NCBI RefSeq assembly: GCF_002549795.1
Contig: NZ_CP021435.1
Span: 186,001 to 250,000, forward strand
Origin: Halomonas beimenensis
Lineage (GTDB): Bacteria; Pseudomonadota; Gammaproteobacteria; Pseudomonadales; Halomonadaceae
DNA: 64,000 nt
Direction: 5' to 3'
Positions 44,926 through 52,315 of the stretch are shown here, piece after piece. Made by a program: the position numbers and the translations under genes. The notes under the pieces are model-generated. The model was not told the DNA's origin. It saw only the letters and a list, made by a program, of their open reading frames with translations, and did not search any database. Each line of letters opens with the position of its first letter. The stretch's first letter is position 1.

Positions 44926-45963
44926 ATGAGTGCCATTCGCCTGACCCAGTACAGCCACGGTGCCGGTTGTGGCTGCAAGATCGCCCCCGATGTCCTGGAC
45001 GGGATCCTGGCCAAGGCCGGGCCGGGGGCGACCCATTCGCGGCTGATCGTCGGCAACCAGGGCCGCGAGGACGCCGCCGTCTATGACCTCGGGGACGGGC
45101 GCGGCATGATCGCCACTACCGATTTCTTCATGCCCATCGTCGATGACCCCTTCGACTTCGGCCGCATCGCCGCCACCAACGCCATCAGCGATGTCTTCGC
45201 CATGGGCGGCTCGCCGGTGATGGCGCTGGGCATCCTCGGCTGGCCGCTGGACAAGCTGGGGGCGGACATCGCCGGGGACGTGGTGGCCGGCGCCCAGGCG
45301 GTCTGCCGCGAGCTGGGCCTGGCGCTGGCCGGCGGCCACTCCATCGACGCCCCCGAGCCGATCTTCGGCCTGGCGGTGAACGGCCTGGTGGACCTCGAGC
45401 ACCTCAAGCTCAACAAGGGCGCCCAGGTCGGCGACCTGCTCTACCTGACCAAGCCGCTGGGCGTGGGCCTGCTGACCACCGCCGAGAAGCAGGGGCTGCT
45501 GGAGGCCGGCCACCAGGGCCTGGCGCGTCGCACCATGCTGGAGTCGAACCGCATCGGCACCGAGCTGGCCAGGATCGCCGGCGTGCACGCCATGACCGAT
45601 GTCACCGGCTTCGGCCTGGCCGGCCATCTCGCCGAGGTCTGCCAGGCCAGCGGCGTGGCGGCGCGGATCGACTTCCGCCGGCTGCCGCGCCTGGCCGAGG
45701 CCGAGGCCTATCGTCGCCAGGGGGCGGTGCCCGGCGGCACCCGGCGCAATCGCGACGCCCTGGGGGCGGCCCTGCCGGTCATGGACGATGCCCACTGGCA
45801 GTGGCTGTGCGATCCCCAGACCTCCGGCGGCCTGCTGCTCTCCGTGCATCCCTCCTGGGAGGATGACGTCGAGCGGGTGGGCCGGGCGCATGGCCTCGAG
45901 CTCGAGCCCTTCGGCGAGGTCGTCGCCGAACGCGGCGAGGTGCGCATCGAGGTGAAGGGATGA
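44926..45963 (+). CDS. selD: Selenide, water dikinase SelD
   Basis: SelD makes selenophosphate from selenide and ATP. The 345-residue protein has the active-site LTQYSHGAGCGCKI with Cys17 and Lys18, so it is the cysteine form with no in-frame TGA. The ATP-binding Asp residues (EDAAVYD, TDFF) and DVTGFGLAGHLAE are present. It overlaps mnmH by four bases (ATGA), so the selenophosphate is destined for tRNA selenouridine. No selA, selB or selC is seen in this window. Confidence 0.96.
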   Translation: MSAIRLTQYSHGAGCGCKIAPDVLDGILAKAGPGATHSRLIVGNQGREDAAVYDLGDGRGMIATTDFFMPIVDDPFDFGRIAATNAISDVFAMGGSPVMALGILGWPLDKLGADIAGDVVAGAQAVCRELGLALAGGHSIDAPEPIFGLAVNGLVDLEHLKLNKGAQVGDLLYLTKPLGVGLLTTAEKQGLLEAGHQGLARRTMLESNRIGTELARIAGVHAMTDVTGFGLAGHLAEVCQASGVAARIDFRRLPRLAEAEAYRRQGAVPGGTRRNRDALGAALPVMDDAHWQWLCDPQTSGGLLLSVHPSWEDDVERVGRAHGLELEPFGEVVAERGEVRIEVKG

Positions 45964-47084
45964 GCCTGCCGCTGATCGAGCCGGACCTCGGGCTGTTGCG
46001 CGAAGGGCGAGTGCTGATCGACGTGCGGGCCCCGGTGGAGTTCGCCCAGGGCGCCTTGCCCGGGGCGGTCAACCTGCCGCTGATGGACGACGAGGAGCGC
46101 CACCTCGTCGGCATCGAGTACAAGCGCCGCGGCCAGGACGCCGCCATCGCGATGGGCGAACGGCTGGTCAGCGGCGGCATCAAGGCCGGACGGGTGGCGG
46201 CCTGGGCCCGCCTGATCGAGTCGCACCCCGACGCCATCGTCTACTGCTTCCGGGGCGGCCTGCGCTCCCAGGTGGCCCAGCAGTGGCTGGCCGACGTCGG
46301 CATCTCCCGGCCGCGCATCCGCGGCGGCTGGAAGGCCATGCGCCAGGCACTGTGCACGCGCATCGACGCCGCCGCCGAGCAGCCGCTGCTGGTGGTGGGC
46401 GGGCTCACCGGCTGCGCCAAGACCAGCCTCATCCAGGCCTTGGATCAGGGGCTGGACCTGGAGGCCTGTGCCCGCCACAAGGGCTCGGCCTTCGGCCGCC
46501 ATCCGCTGCCGGCGCCGTCGCAGATCGATTTCGAGCATGCCATGGGGCGCCGCCTGCTGGACCTGCCGGGCCCGGTGGTGGTGGAGGACGAGTCGCGCCA
46601 CATCGGCGCGGCCAACGTGCCGCTGGCCTTCTGGCGCGGCATGGAGGCCGCCCCGCGGGTGCGCGTCGAGATGCCGCTGGACTGGCGGCTCGCCCAGATC
46701 CACAAGGACTACATCGACGACCTCTGGGAGATCCATCGTCACCAGTTCGGCGACTGGCTGGGGTGGAGGCTGATGCGCAAGCAGCTGGCCAATGCCCTGG
46801 CGCGGCTCCGTAAGCGCCTCGGCGGCGCGCGCCTGGCACGCCTGCAGCGCCTGCAGGCGCTGGCCTTCCGTGAGCACGAGCGGGGCAACCGCCAGGCCCA
46901 CGAGGCCTGGCTGGCGCCGCTGCTCACCGAGTACTACGACCCCATGTACCGCTATCAACTGGAGAAGCACGACCACCAGCGCTTCCTCCACGTGGGCGAC
47001 TGGGACAGTTGCCTGGCCTTCGCCCGGGACTGGGTCGCCGACGCCGAACGTGCCGGCGAGCCCAGGGCCGCGACCCCGGCCTGA
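45960..47084 (+). CDS. mnmH: tRNA 2-selenouridine synthase MnmH (SelU)
   Basis: MnmH converts 2-thiouridine at tRNA position 34 to 2-selenouridine using selenophosphate, by way of geranylated thiouridine. The 374-residue protein has an N-terminal rhodanese domain (IDVRAPVEFAQGALPGAVNLPL, catalytic Cys in YCFRGGLRSQ) and a C-terminal P-loop domain. The P-loop reads GGLTGCAKTS, with Ala where the Walker A consensus has Gly before Lys. The end YYDPMYRYQLEKH is typical. It is coupled to selD. Confidence 0.94.
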   Translation: MSLPLIEPDLGLLREGRVLIDVRAPVEFAQGALPGAVNLPLMDDEERHLVGIEYKRRGQDAAIAMGERLVSGGIKAGRVAAWARLIESHPDAIVYCFRGGLRSQVAQQWLADVGISRPRIRGGWKAMRQALCTRIDAAAEQPLLVVGGLTGCAKTSLIQALDQGLDLEACARHKGSAFGRHPLPAPSQIDFEHAMGRRLLDLPGPVVVEDESRHIGAANVPLAFWRGMEAAPRVRVEMPLDWRLAQIHKDYIDDLWEIHRHQFGDWLGWRLMRKQLANALARLRKRLGGARLARLQRLQALAFREHERGNRQAHEAWLAPLLTEYYDPMYRYQLEKHDHQRFLHVGDWDSCLAFARDWVADAERAGEPRAATPA

Positions 47085-47087
47085 GGC

Positions 47088-47780
47088 TCAGGTGGCGCGG
47101 CCGCTGCGCAGCCACTGCGTCATCAGCCGGTCCAGCAGGGGCGCCAGTCGGTCGAAGCGCCTGGGGTCGGCCAGCATCGCCTCGCGATCCTGGCGGTGGG
47201 GGCTGCGCGCGTCGCCCTCGGGGCGGGGCAGGTGGTCGAGCATGGCGGTGACGCTCTCCGGGGTCGCCTCCAGGTGACAGAGCAGGCCCACCACCCGGCC
47301 GGCGTCCCAGGCGAAGCCCTGCAGCGGACTCGCCCGGCTGCCGCCCAGGGGCAGGGCCTCCTCGGGCAGGCCGAAGACCTCGCGGTGCCACATGAAGGCC
47401 TCGAAGCGCTCCGGCAGGTCGAAGGGGCTGTCGTCGGCCAGGGTGACGGCCTGCCAGCCGGTCTCGGCGTAGGTGCCCCGGGAGACCCCGGCGCCCAGGG
47501 CCTCGGCGATCAGCCGGGCCCCGTAGCCGATGCCGAGCAGCGGCTTGCGCCCGTCCAGGGCACGCTCGATCAGCTTGCGCTCGCGGCGCTCCCAGTCGGG
47601 GGCGGGTTCGCCCTCCTCGGGGCCGTCGAGCACGATCAGGGCGTCGGCCTCGGCCGGGCGGGGCGGCAGCTCCCCCTCGTCCAGGTGGAAGACGGTGTGG
47701 CTGTGCCCCATGCTGTCGAGCCAGTCGCCGAGGCGGGCGGGCCCGCGATGGGGGCTGTGCTGGAGCAGGTGAACGTGCAT
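47088..47780 (-). CDS. Class I glutamine amidotransferase-like protein lacking the catalytic Cys
   Basis: The 230-residue protein resembles GMP-synthase-like amidotransferases found as single-domain proteins. The nucleophile loop, usually G-x-C-x-G, reads LLGIGYGARLIAEALG, with Gly85 in place of Cys. A His remains in FMWHREVFGLPEEA, and the C-terminal HLEATPE corresponds to the usual HPE. It therefore cannot work as a normal glutaminase. The ATG at 47780 was preferred because it begins the fold (MHVHLLQHSPHRG). It is convergent with mnmH and diverges from the ATL gene. Confidence 0.75.
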   Translation of the reverse strand: MHVHLLQHSPHRGPARLGDWLDSMGHSHTVFHLDEGELPPRPAEADALIVLDGPEEGEPAPDWERRERKLIERALDGRKPLLGIGYGARLIAEALGAGVSRGTYAETGWQAVTLADDSPFDLPERFEAFMWHREVFGLPEEALPLGGSRASPLQGFAWDAGRVVGLLCHLEATPESVTAMLDHLPRPEGDARSPHRQDREAMLADPRRFDRLAPLLDRLMTQWLRSGRAT

Positions 47781-47825
47781 GGCTGACCTCGGCGGTGGAT
47801 GGACAAGAAGGGGGAGGCAGGGTAC

Positions 47826-48119
47826 ATGAAGCCGGCCTTGAAGGAACAGATTCTGACGGTGCTGGCCGAGATCCCCCCGGGGCGGGTGACCACCTACGGG
47901 CGCATCGCGGCCATGACCGAGGGCGGCACGCCGCGGCTGGTGGCCCGGGCGCTGCGTGAACTGCCGCCGGGGCACGGCCTGCCCTGGTTCCGGGTGATCA
48001 CCGCCTCGCGCAAGCTGGCCGATCATCCCGGCGCGGCGGAGCAGCGCCGGCGGCTGATCGACGAGGGCATCGCCTTCGATGCGCGCGGACGGGTCGCGCC
48101 GGAGCGCTTGTGGCCTTGA
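47826..48119 (+). CDS. Alkyltransferase-like protein (ATL)
   Basis: The 97-residue protein is the DNA-binding domain of O6-methylguanine-DNA methyltransferase without its catalytic cysteine. The motif that is PCHRV in the active enzyme reads PWFRV here, with Trp in place of Cys, and YGRIA and RALRELPPG flank it. ATL proteins bind O6-alkylguanine and hand it to nucleotide excision repair. Start: ATG with AGGCAGGG upstream; an in-frame ATG nine codons earlier is less likely. Confidence 0.88.
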   Translation: MKPALKEQILTVLAEIPPGRVTTYGRIAAMTEGGTPRLVARALRELPPGHGLPWFRVITASRKLADHPGAAEQRRRLIDEGIAFDARGRVAPERLWP

Positions 48120-48182
48120 GCGGCGACATGCCGGCAGAGCTATCCATCAATGACTCGGACAACAGGGTTTCAAGGAGAGTCC

Positions 48183-48764
48183 ATGAGCGGTTTCTTCCAG
48201 CGCCTGCAGGCGCTTCCTCCGCGCCGCCAGCAGGCCTTCATGGCCGCGCTCTGCGAGCGGCTGGTGCCCAACTACGCCTTGTATGCCGAGGCCACCGGCC
48301 AGGGCGACGTGAAGGGCCTGCGCGCCGTGCTCGACCTGGTCTGGGAGCGCCTGGCGGTGAAGGAGGCGCGCATCGACTTCGAGCGCCAGGCCGAGAAGCT
48401 GGCCGGGCTGGAGCCGCCGGCCGAGGACGACAGCTTCGGCGCCCGTCGCGCCCTGGAGGCGGTGGTGGCGCTCTCGGCGCTGCTGGATACCCTGCGCGGC
48501 GAGGCGCCGGAGGCGGTGCTGGAGGTCAGCCGCGCCTCACGGGGCGGGGTGCGGGCCTTCATCGAGCTGACCGAGGGCGAGGAAGACGCCGAGCGTCTCG
48601 CCGCCCTGGTGCGCGAGCACCCGCTGATGGCGGACGAGAACGACTTCCAGGACGCCGTACTCGAGGCGGTGGAGGGAAACCTGGACCGCGACGCCCTCAA
48701 GGCGCTGCGCCGGCTGGGCCGCAACGAGGGCGTCAGCAACCTGGGGCTCGGCGGCGAGGAGTAG
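48183..48764 (+). CDS. yjaG: YjaG family protein (DUF416)
   Basis: The 193-residue protein matches the YjaG family by memory: AFMAALCERLVPNYALYAEATGQGD, LDLVWERL, VALSALLDTL and the EGVSNLGL end, with E. coli YjaG at 196 residues. Function is unknown. The ATG at 48183 is preceded by AAGGAGAGTCC. It is followed by a bidirectional terminator shared with hisF. Confidence 0.85.
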   Translation: MSGFFQRLQALPPRRQQAFMAALCERLVPNYALYAEATGQGDVKGLRAVLDLVWERLAVKEARIDFERQAEKLAGLEPPAEDDSFGARRALEAVVALSALLDTLRGEAPEAVLEVSRASRGGVRAFIELTEGEEDAERLAALVREHPLMADENDFQDAVLEAVEGNLDRDALKALRRLGRNEGVSNLGLGGEE

Positions 48765-48789
48765 TCGCCCGCACGCCGGCCACAACGAC

Positions 48790-48817
48790 GAAGGGCCCGC
48801 CATTTGGCGGGCCCTTC
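48790..48817. terminator. Bidirectional terminator between yjaG and hisF
   Basis: GAAGGGCCCGCC (48790-48801) pairs with GGCGGGCCCTTC (48806-48817) around the 4-base loop ATTT. The arms themselves supply short T-rich ends on both strands. Confidence 0.7.
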
Positions 48818-48838
48818 GCGTGTCCGAGGGTGCGACCG

Positions 48839-49612
48839 TTACAGGCGCATCTCGATCCCGCGCTCGGCCATGTAGCGCTTGGCCTCGGGGATGGTGTACT
48901 CGCCGAAGTGGAAGATGCTGGCCGCCAGCACCGCATCGGCGCCGCCGTCCTTGACGCCCTCCACCAGGTGGTCGAGGTTGCCGACGCCGCCGGAGGCGAT
49001 CACCGGCACGCTCACCGCCTCGGTGATGGCATGGGTCACGCCGATGTCGAAGCCGGCCTTGGTGCCGTCGCGATCCATGCTGGTCAGCAGCAGCTCGCCG
49101 GCGCCCAGCTCGACCATCTTCTTCGCCCACTCCACGGCGTCCAGGCCGGTGGGGCGGCGGCCGCCGTGGGTGAAGATCTCCCAGCGCGGCGCCTCGCCTT
49201 CCTTCGAGACCTTCTTGGCGTCGATGGCCACCACGATGCACTGGCTGCCGAAGCGCTCGGCGGCCTCGTGGACGAAGTCGGGGTTGTGCACCGCGGCGGT
49301 GTTGATCGACACCTTGTCGGCGCCGGCATTGAGCATGGTGCGGATGTCGTCGCAGGTGCGGATGCCGCCGCCCACGGTCAGCGGGATGAACACCTCGCCG
49401 GCGATGTGCTCGACCATCTCCACCGTGGTGCCGCGGTCCTCGTGGCTGGCGGTGATGTCGAGGAAGGTGATCTCGTCGGCGCCCTGCTGGTTGTAGCGCT
49501 GGGCGATCTCGACCGGATCCCCGGCGTCGCGGATGCCGATGAAGTTGACGCCCTTGACCACCCGGCCGGCGTCGACGTCCAGGCAGGGGATGATGCGCTT
49601 GGCGAGTCCCAT
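48839..49612 (-). CDS. hisF: Imidazole glycerol phosphate synthase, cyclase subunit
   Basis: HisF combines PRFAR with ammonia from HisH to form imidazole glycerol phosphate and AICAR. The 257-residue TIM barrel starts [21 protein letters not shown], with catalytic Asp11-equivalent in CLDVD, and has [19 protein letters not shown] and [15 protein letters not shown]. The ATG at 49612 lies two bases after the hisA stop at 49615, so the two are closely coupled. Confidence 0.97.
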   Translation of the reverse strand: MGLAKRIIPCLDVDAGRVVKGVNFIGIRDAGDPVEIAQRYNQQGADEITFLDITASHEDRGTTVEMVEHIAGEVFIPLTVGGGIRTCDDIRTMLNAGADKVSINTAAVHNPDFVHEAAERFGSQCIVVAIDAKKVSKEGEAPRWEIFTHGGRRPTGLDAVEWAKKMVELGAGELLLTSMDRDGTKAGFDIGVTHAITEAVSVPVIASGGVGNLDHLVEGVKDGGADAVLAASIFHFGEYTIPEAKRYMAERGIEMRL

Positions 49613-49614
49613 GG

Positions 49615-50367
49615 TCAGCTCCCGTCGCGTTGGCCGGTGAGTTCGTCGCACAGCGCCTGGGCCTCGGCCACGTCCAGGCTGCCCTCGTAGATGGCGCGGC
49701 CGGTGATGGCGCCGAGGATGCCCGGCTCCCCGGCGGCGATCAGGGCGCGCAGGTCGTCGAGGTTGGTCACGCCGCCGGAGGCGATCACCGGCAGGCCGCC
49801 CTCCCGGGCCAGCTCGGCGGTGGCCTCGACGTTGACCCCGCCCATCATGCCGTCCCGGGCGATGTCGGTATAGACGATGGAGGAGACGCCGTCGTCGGCG
49901 AAGCGCTTGGCCAGCTCGGTGGCCTTCAGCGTGGACACCTCGGCCCAGCCGTCGGTGGCGACGAAGCCGTCACGGGCGTCGAGGCCGACGATCACGTGGC
50001 CGGGGAAGGCGCGGCACATCTCGGTGACGAAGGCCGGCTCCTTGACCGCCTTGGTGCCGATGATGACCTGGGAGACACCGGCCTCCAGGTAGTGCTCGAT
50101 GGTCGCGGCCTCGCGGATGCCGCCGCCGATCTGGATCGGCAGCTCGGGGTAGGCGCGGGCGATGGCGGTGACCGCCTCGCCGTTGACCGGCGCGCCTTCG
50201 AAGGCGCCGTTGAGGTCCACCAGGTGCAGGCGGCGGGCGCCGGCCTCGACCCAGCGGGCGGCCATGGCCACCGGGTCGTCGCCGTAGGTGGTGGCGTCGT
50301 CCATCCGGCCCTGCTTGAGGCGGACGCACTTGCCGTCCTTGAGATCGATGGCGGGGATTACCAGCAT
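49615..50367 (-). CDS. hisA: Phosphoribosylformimino-5-aminoimidazole carboxamide ribotide isomerase
   Basis: HisA performs the Amadori isomerisation of ProFAR to PRFAR. The 250-residue TIM barrel starts [20 protein letters not shown] and has the two half-barrel repeats IQIGGGIRE and [13 protein letters not shown]. The ATG at 50367 was chosen by family alignment. It lies between hisH and hisF. Confidence 0.97.
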   Translation of the reverse strand: MLVIPAIDLKDGKCVRLKQGRMDDATTYGDDPVAMAARWVEAGARRLHLVDLNGAFEGAPVNGEAVTAIARAYPELPIQIGGGIREAATIEHYLEAGVSQVIIGTKAVKEPAFVTEMCRAFPGHVIVGLDARDGFVATDGWAEVSTLKATELAKRFADDGVSSIVYTDIARDGMMGGVNVEATAELAREGGLPVIASGGVTNLDDLRALIAAGEPGILGAITGRAIYEGSLDVAEAQALCDELTGQRDGS

Positions 50368-50425
50368 GTCCAGTCCTCTCGGGGCGCGGCAGCGGGCGCC
50401 CGGTTGTCGTGTGGTGTGGCGCCGG

Positions 50426-51067
50426 TCAGGGCATCCAGCGAACGAAGTTCTCCAGCAGCCGCAGGCCGGCCCGGGAGCTCTTCTCCGGGTGGAACTGCAC
50501 CGCGAAGGTGGCGTCGCGGCCGGTGGCCACATGGGCGGTGACCCGGCCATAGTCGGTGGTGCCGAACACCTGGGCGTCCTCGGCGGCCTCCACGTAGTAG
50601 CTGTGCACGAAGTAGAAGTGCTCCTGGTCGTCGATGCCCTCCCACAGCGGATGCTCGTGGTGCTGGCGCACCAGGTTCCAGCCCATGTGCGGCACCTTTA
50701 GGCGGTGGCCCTGGTCGTCGCGCATGTCGCCGGGAAAGCGGTGTACCTCGCCCGGCATGAAGCCCAGGCACGCGATGCCGCCGTTCTCCTCGCTGCGGTC
50801 GAACAGCATCTGCTGGCCGACGCAGATGCCCAGCAGCGGCTTGGATTGCTTGTCCAGCTGCTCCTGGACCAGGCCGCGCAGCTCGGTACGCTCCAGCTCG
50901 CCCATGCAGTCACGGATCGCCCCCTGGCCGGGCAGCACCAGCCGTGAAGCGCCATGGATGCGGCGGGGATCGCGGGTCACCACCACATGCTCGTGGGTGA
51001 CGTGCTCCAGTGCCTTGGCGACGGAATGCAGGTTGCCCATTCCGTAGTCGATGACGGCAATGGTCAT
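50426..51067 (-). CDS. hisH: Imidazole glycerol phosphate synthase, glutamine amidotransferase subunit
   Basis: HisH supplies ammonia to HisF from glutamine. The 213-residue protein has the start [20 protein letters not shown], the nucleophile Cys82 in [13 protein letters not shown], and the His-Glu pair in [13 protein letters not shown]. The normal catalytic residues here contrast with the degenerate amidotransferase at 47.1 kb. It follows hisB after 28 bases. Confidence 0.97.
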   Translation of the reverse strand: MTIAVIDYGMGNLHSVAKALEHVTHEHVVVTRDPRRIHGASRLVLPGQGAIRDCMGELERTELRGLVQEQLDKQSKPLLGICVGQQMLFDRSEENGGIACLGFMPGEVHRFPGDMRDDQGHRLKVPHMGWNLVRQHHEHPLWEGIDDQEHFYFVHSYYVEAAEDAQVFGTTDYGRVTAHVATGRDATFAVQFHPEKSSRAGLRLLENFVRWMP

Positions 51068-51095
51068 GAGGCGCTCCTCGTGTCGATCGGCGGGG

Positions 51096-51689
51096 TCACA
51101 GGCTGCCCTTTGTGGACGGCATCTGGCCGGCCATGCGGGGGTCCTCGGCGACCGCCATGCGCAGCGCCCGGCCGAAGGCCTTGAAGATGGTTTCCGCCTG
51201 ATGGTGGGCGTTGAAGCCCTTCAGGTTGTCGATGTGCAGGGTGACCCGGGCATGATTGACGAAGCCCTGGAAGAATTCCCAGAACAGCTGGGTGTCCAGG
51301 CGACCGATGCTGGCGCGGGTGAACTCGACGTCCATGAACAGCCCCGGGCGCCCCGAGAAGTCTACCACGACCCGCGACAGGGCCTCGTCCAGGGGCACGT
51401 AGGCATGGCCGTAGCGGTAGATGCCGCGCTTGTCGCCGACCGCCTGGTCGAAGGCCTGGCCCAGGGTGATGCCCAGGTCCTCGACGGTGTGGTGGTCGTC
51501 GATGTGCAGGTCGCCCACGGCCTTGATGTCCAGGTCGATCAGGCCATGGCGGGCCACCTGGTCGAGCATGTGGTCGAGGAAGGGCACCCCGGTCTCGCAG
51601 GCCAGCCGGCCCTCGCCGTCGAGGTTCACGGTGACGGTGATCTGGGTTTCCTTGGTGTCGCGGGTGACCGTGGCGATACGCTCGGACAT
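51096..51689 (-). CDS. hisB: Imidazoleglycerol-phosphate dehydratase
   Basis: The 197-residue enzyme is the stand-alone dehydratase, without the phosphatase domain of E. coli HisB. It has the metal-binding motifs [16 protein letters not shown] and [11 protein letters not shown], and the second set [22 protein letters not shown]. It heads the hisBHAF cluster and diverges from the PanZ-like gene. Confidence 0.97.
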   Translation of the reverse strand: MSERIATVTRDTKETQITVTVNLDGEGRLACETGVPFLDHMLDQVARHGLIDLDIKAVGDLHIDDHHTVEDLGITLGQAFDQAVGDKRGIYRYGHAYVPLDEALSRVVVDFSGRPGLFMDVEFTRASIGRLDTQLFWEFFQGFVNHARVTLHIDNLKGFNAHHQAETIFKAFGRALRMAVAEDPRMAGQMPSTKGSL

Positions 51690-51862
51690 TGTCGGGTCTC
51701 CAGCGCCTGGGCGCGTGTCGGAATGGGGGTCGCCGTCGGGGCGGAAAGACGGGGCGGCCCCGCCGTTGCAAGGCTGCCATTATAGTGAAACGCTGCCCCC
51801 ATCCGCTACAATGCCCCCACCACGGGGCAGGCGCGGCCTGCCTTTTTCAGGGAGATTCCTGC

Positions 51863-52315
51863 ATGCCGGTAACGCTACACCGAGTCGATCACGCAGCCTG
51901 GGAAGCGGATGCCCAGGTCCAGACCGACCTGGTTCGCATCTACGCCGACGCCCCCGACGAGCGCCTGCCGCTCCCCCCGGAAGCCTTCATCCAGGCCCAG
52001 CTCGAGGGCTCGGGCTTCTTCTGCTGCGCCCGGTTCAACGACCGCCTGCTGGGCGCCGTGGCCGTATCGCCCGACGACGAGGCCTGGTGGCTGTCTCACC
52101 TGTGCGTGCGCAAGACCACCCGTCGGCGGGGCGTCGGGTCCCGGCTGCTCGCCCTGACCAGCGCCGCGGCCCATGAGGACGGCCACCGCCTCAGGGCGAT
52201 GGCCTCCGAGCTGCCCTTCCCCGACCAGATGCTGCTCAGCCGCCTGGGCTATCGGCTGACCCAGGCCGGGGACTACTTCGAACTGGATCTTCCGCCCAAA
52301 GGAGCCGGGCAATGA
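51863..52315 (+). CDS. PanZ/PanM-like GNAT acetyltransferase
   Basis: The 150-residue protein has the GNAT acetyl-CoA motif TRRRGVGSRLL (about 86-96). The block ARFNDRLLGAVAVSP...LCVRKTTRRRGVG resembles E. coli PanZ (ARFNERLLAAVRV...LRVREVTRRRGVG), which binds PanD, promotes its self-cleavage and inhibits the pathway when acetyl-CoA is high. A panD with an intact Gly24-Ser25 site lies at 12.0 kb. It overlaps asmA by four bases and diverges from hisB. The alternative is a general GNAT of unknown role. Confidence 0.65.
   Translation: MPVTLHRVDHAAWEADAQVQTDLVRIYADAPDERLPLPPEAFIQAQLEGSGFFCCARFNDRLLGAVAVSPDDEAWWLSHLCVRKTTRRRGVGSRLLALTSAAAHEDGHRLRAMASELPFPDQMLLSRLGYRLTQAGDYFELDLPPKGAGQ

Noticed and set aside
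44926..45963. Possible selenocysteine (in-frame TGA) in SelD
   Set aside because: The active-site codon is TGC (Cys17), and the reading frame is uninterrupted.
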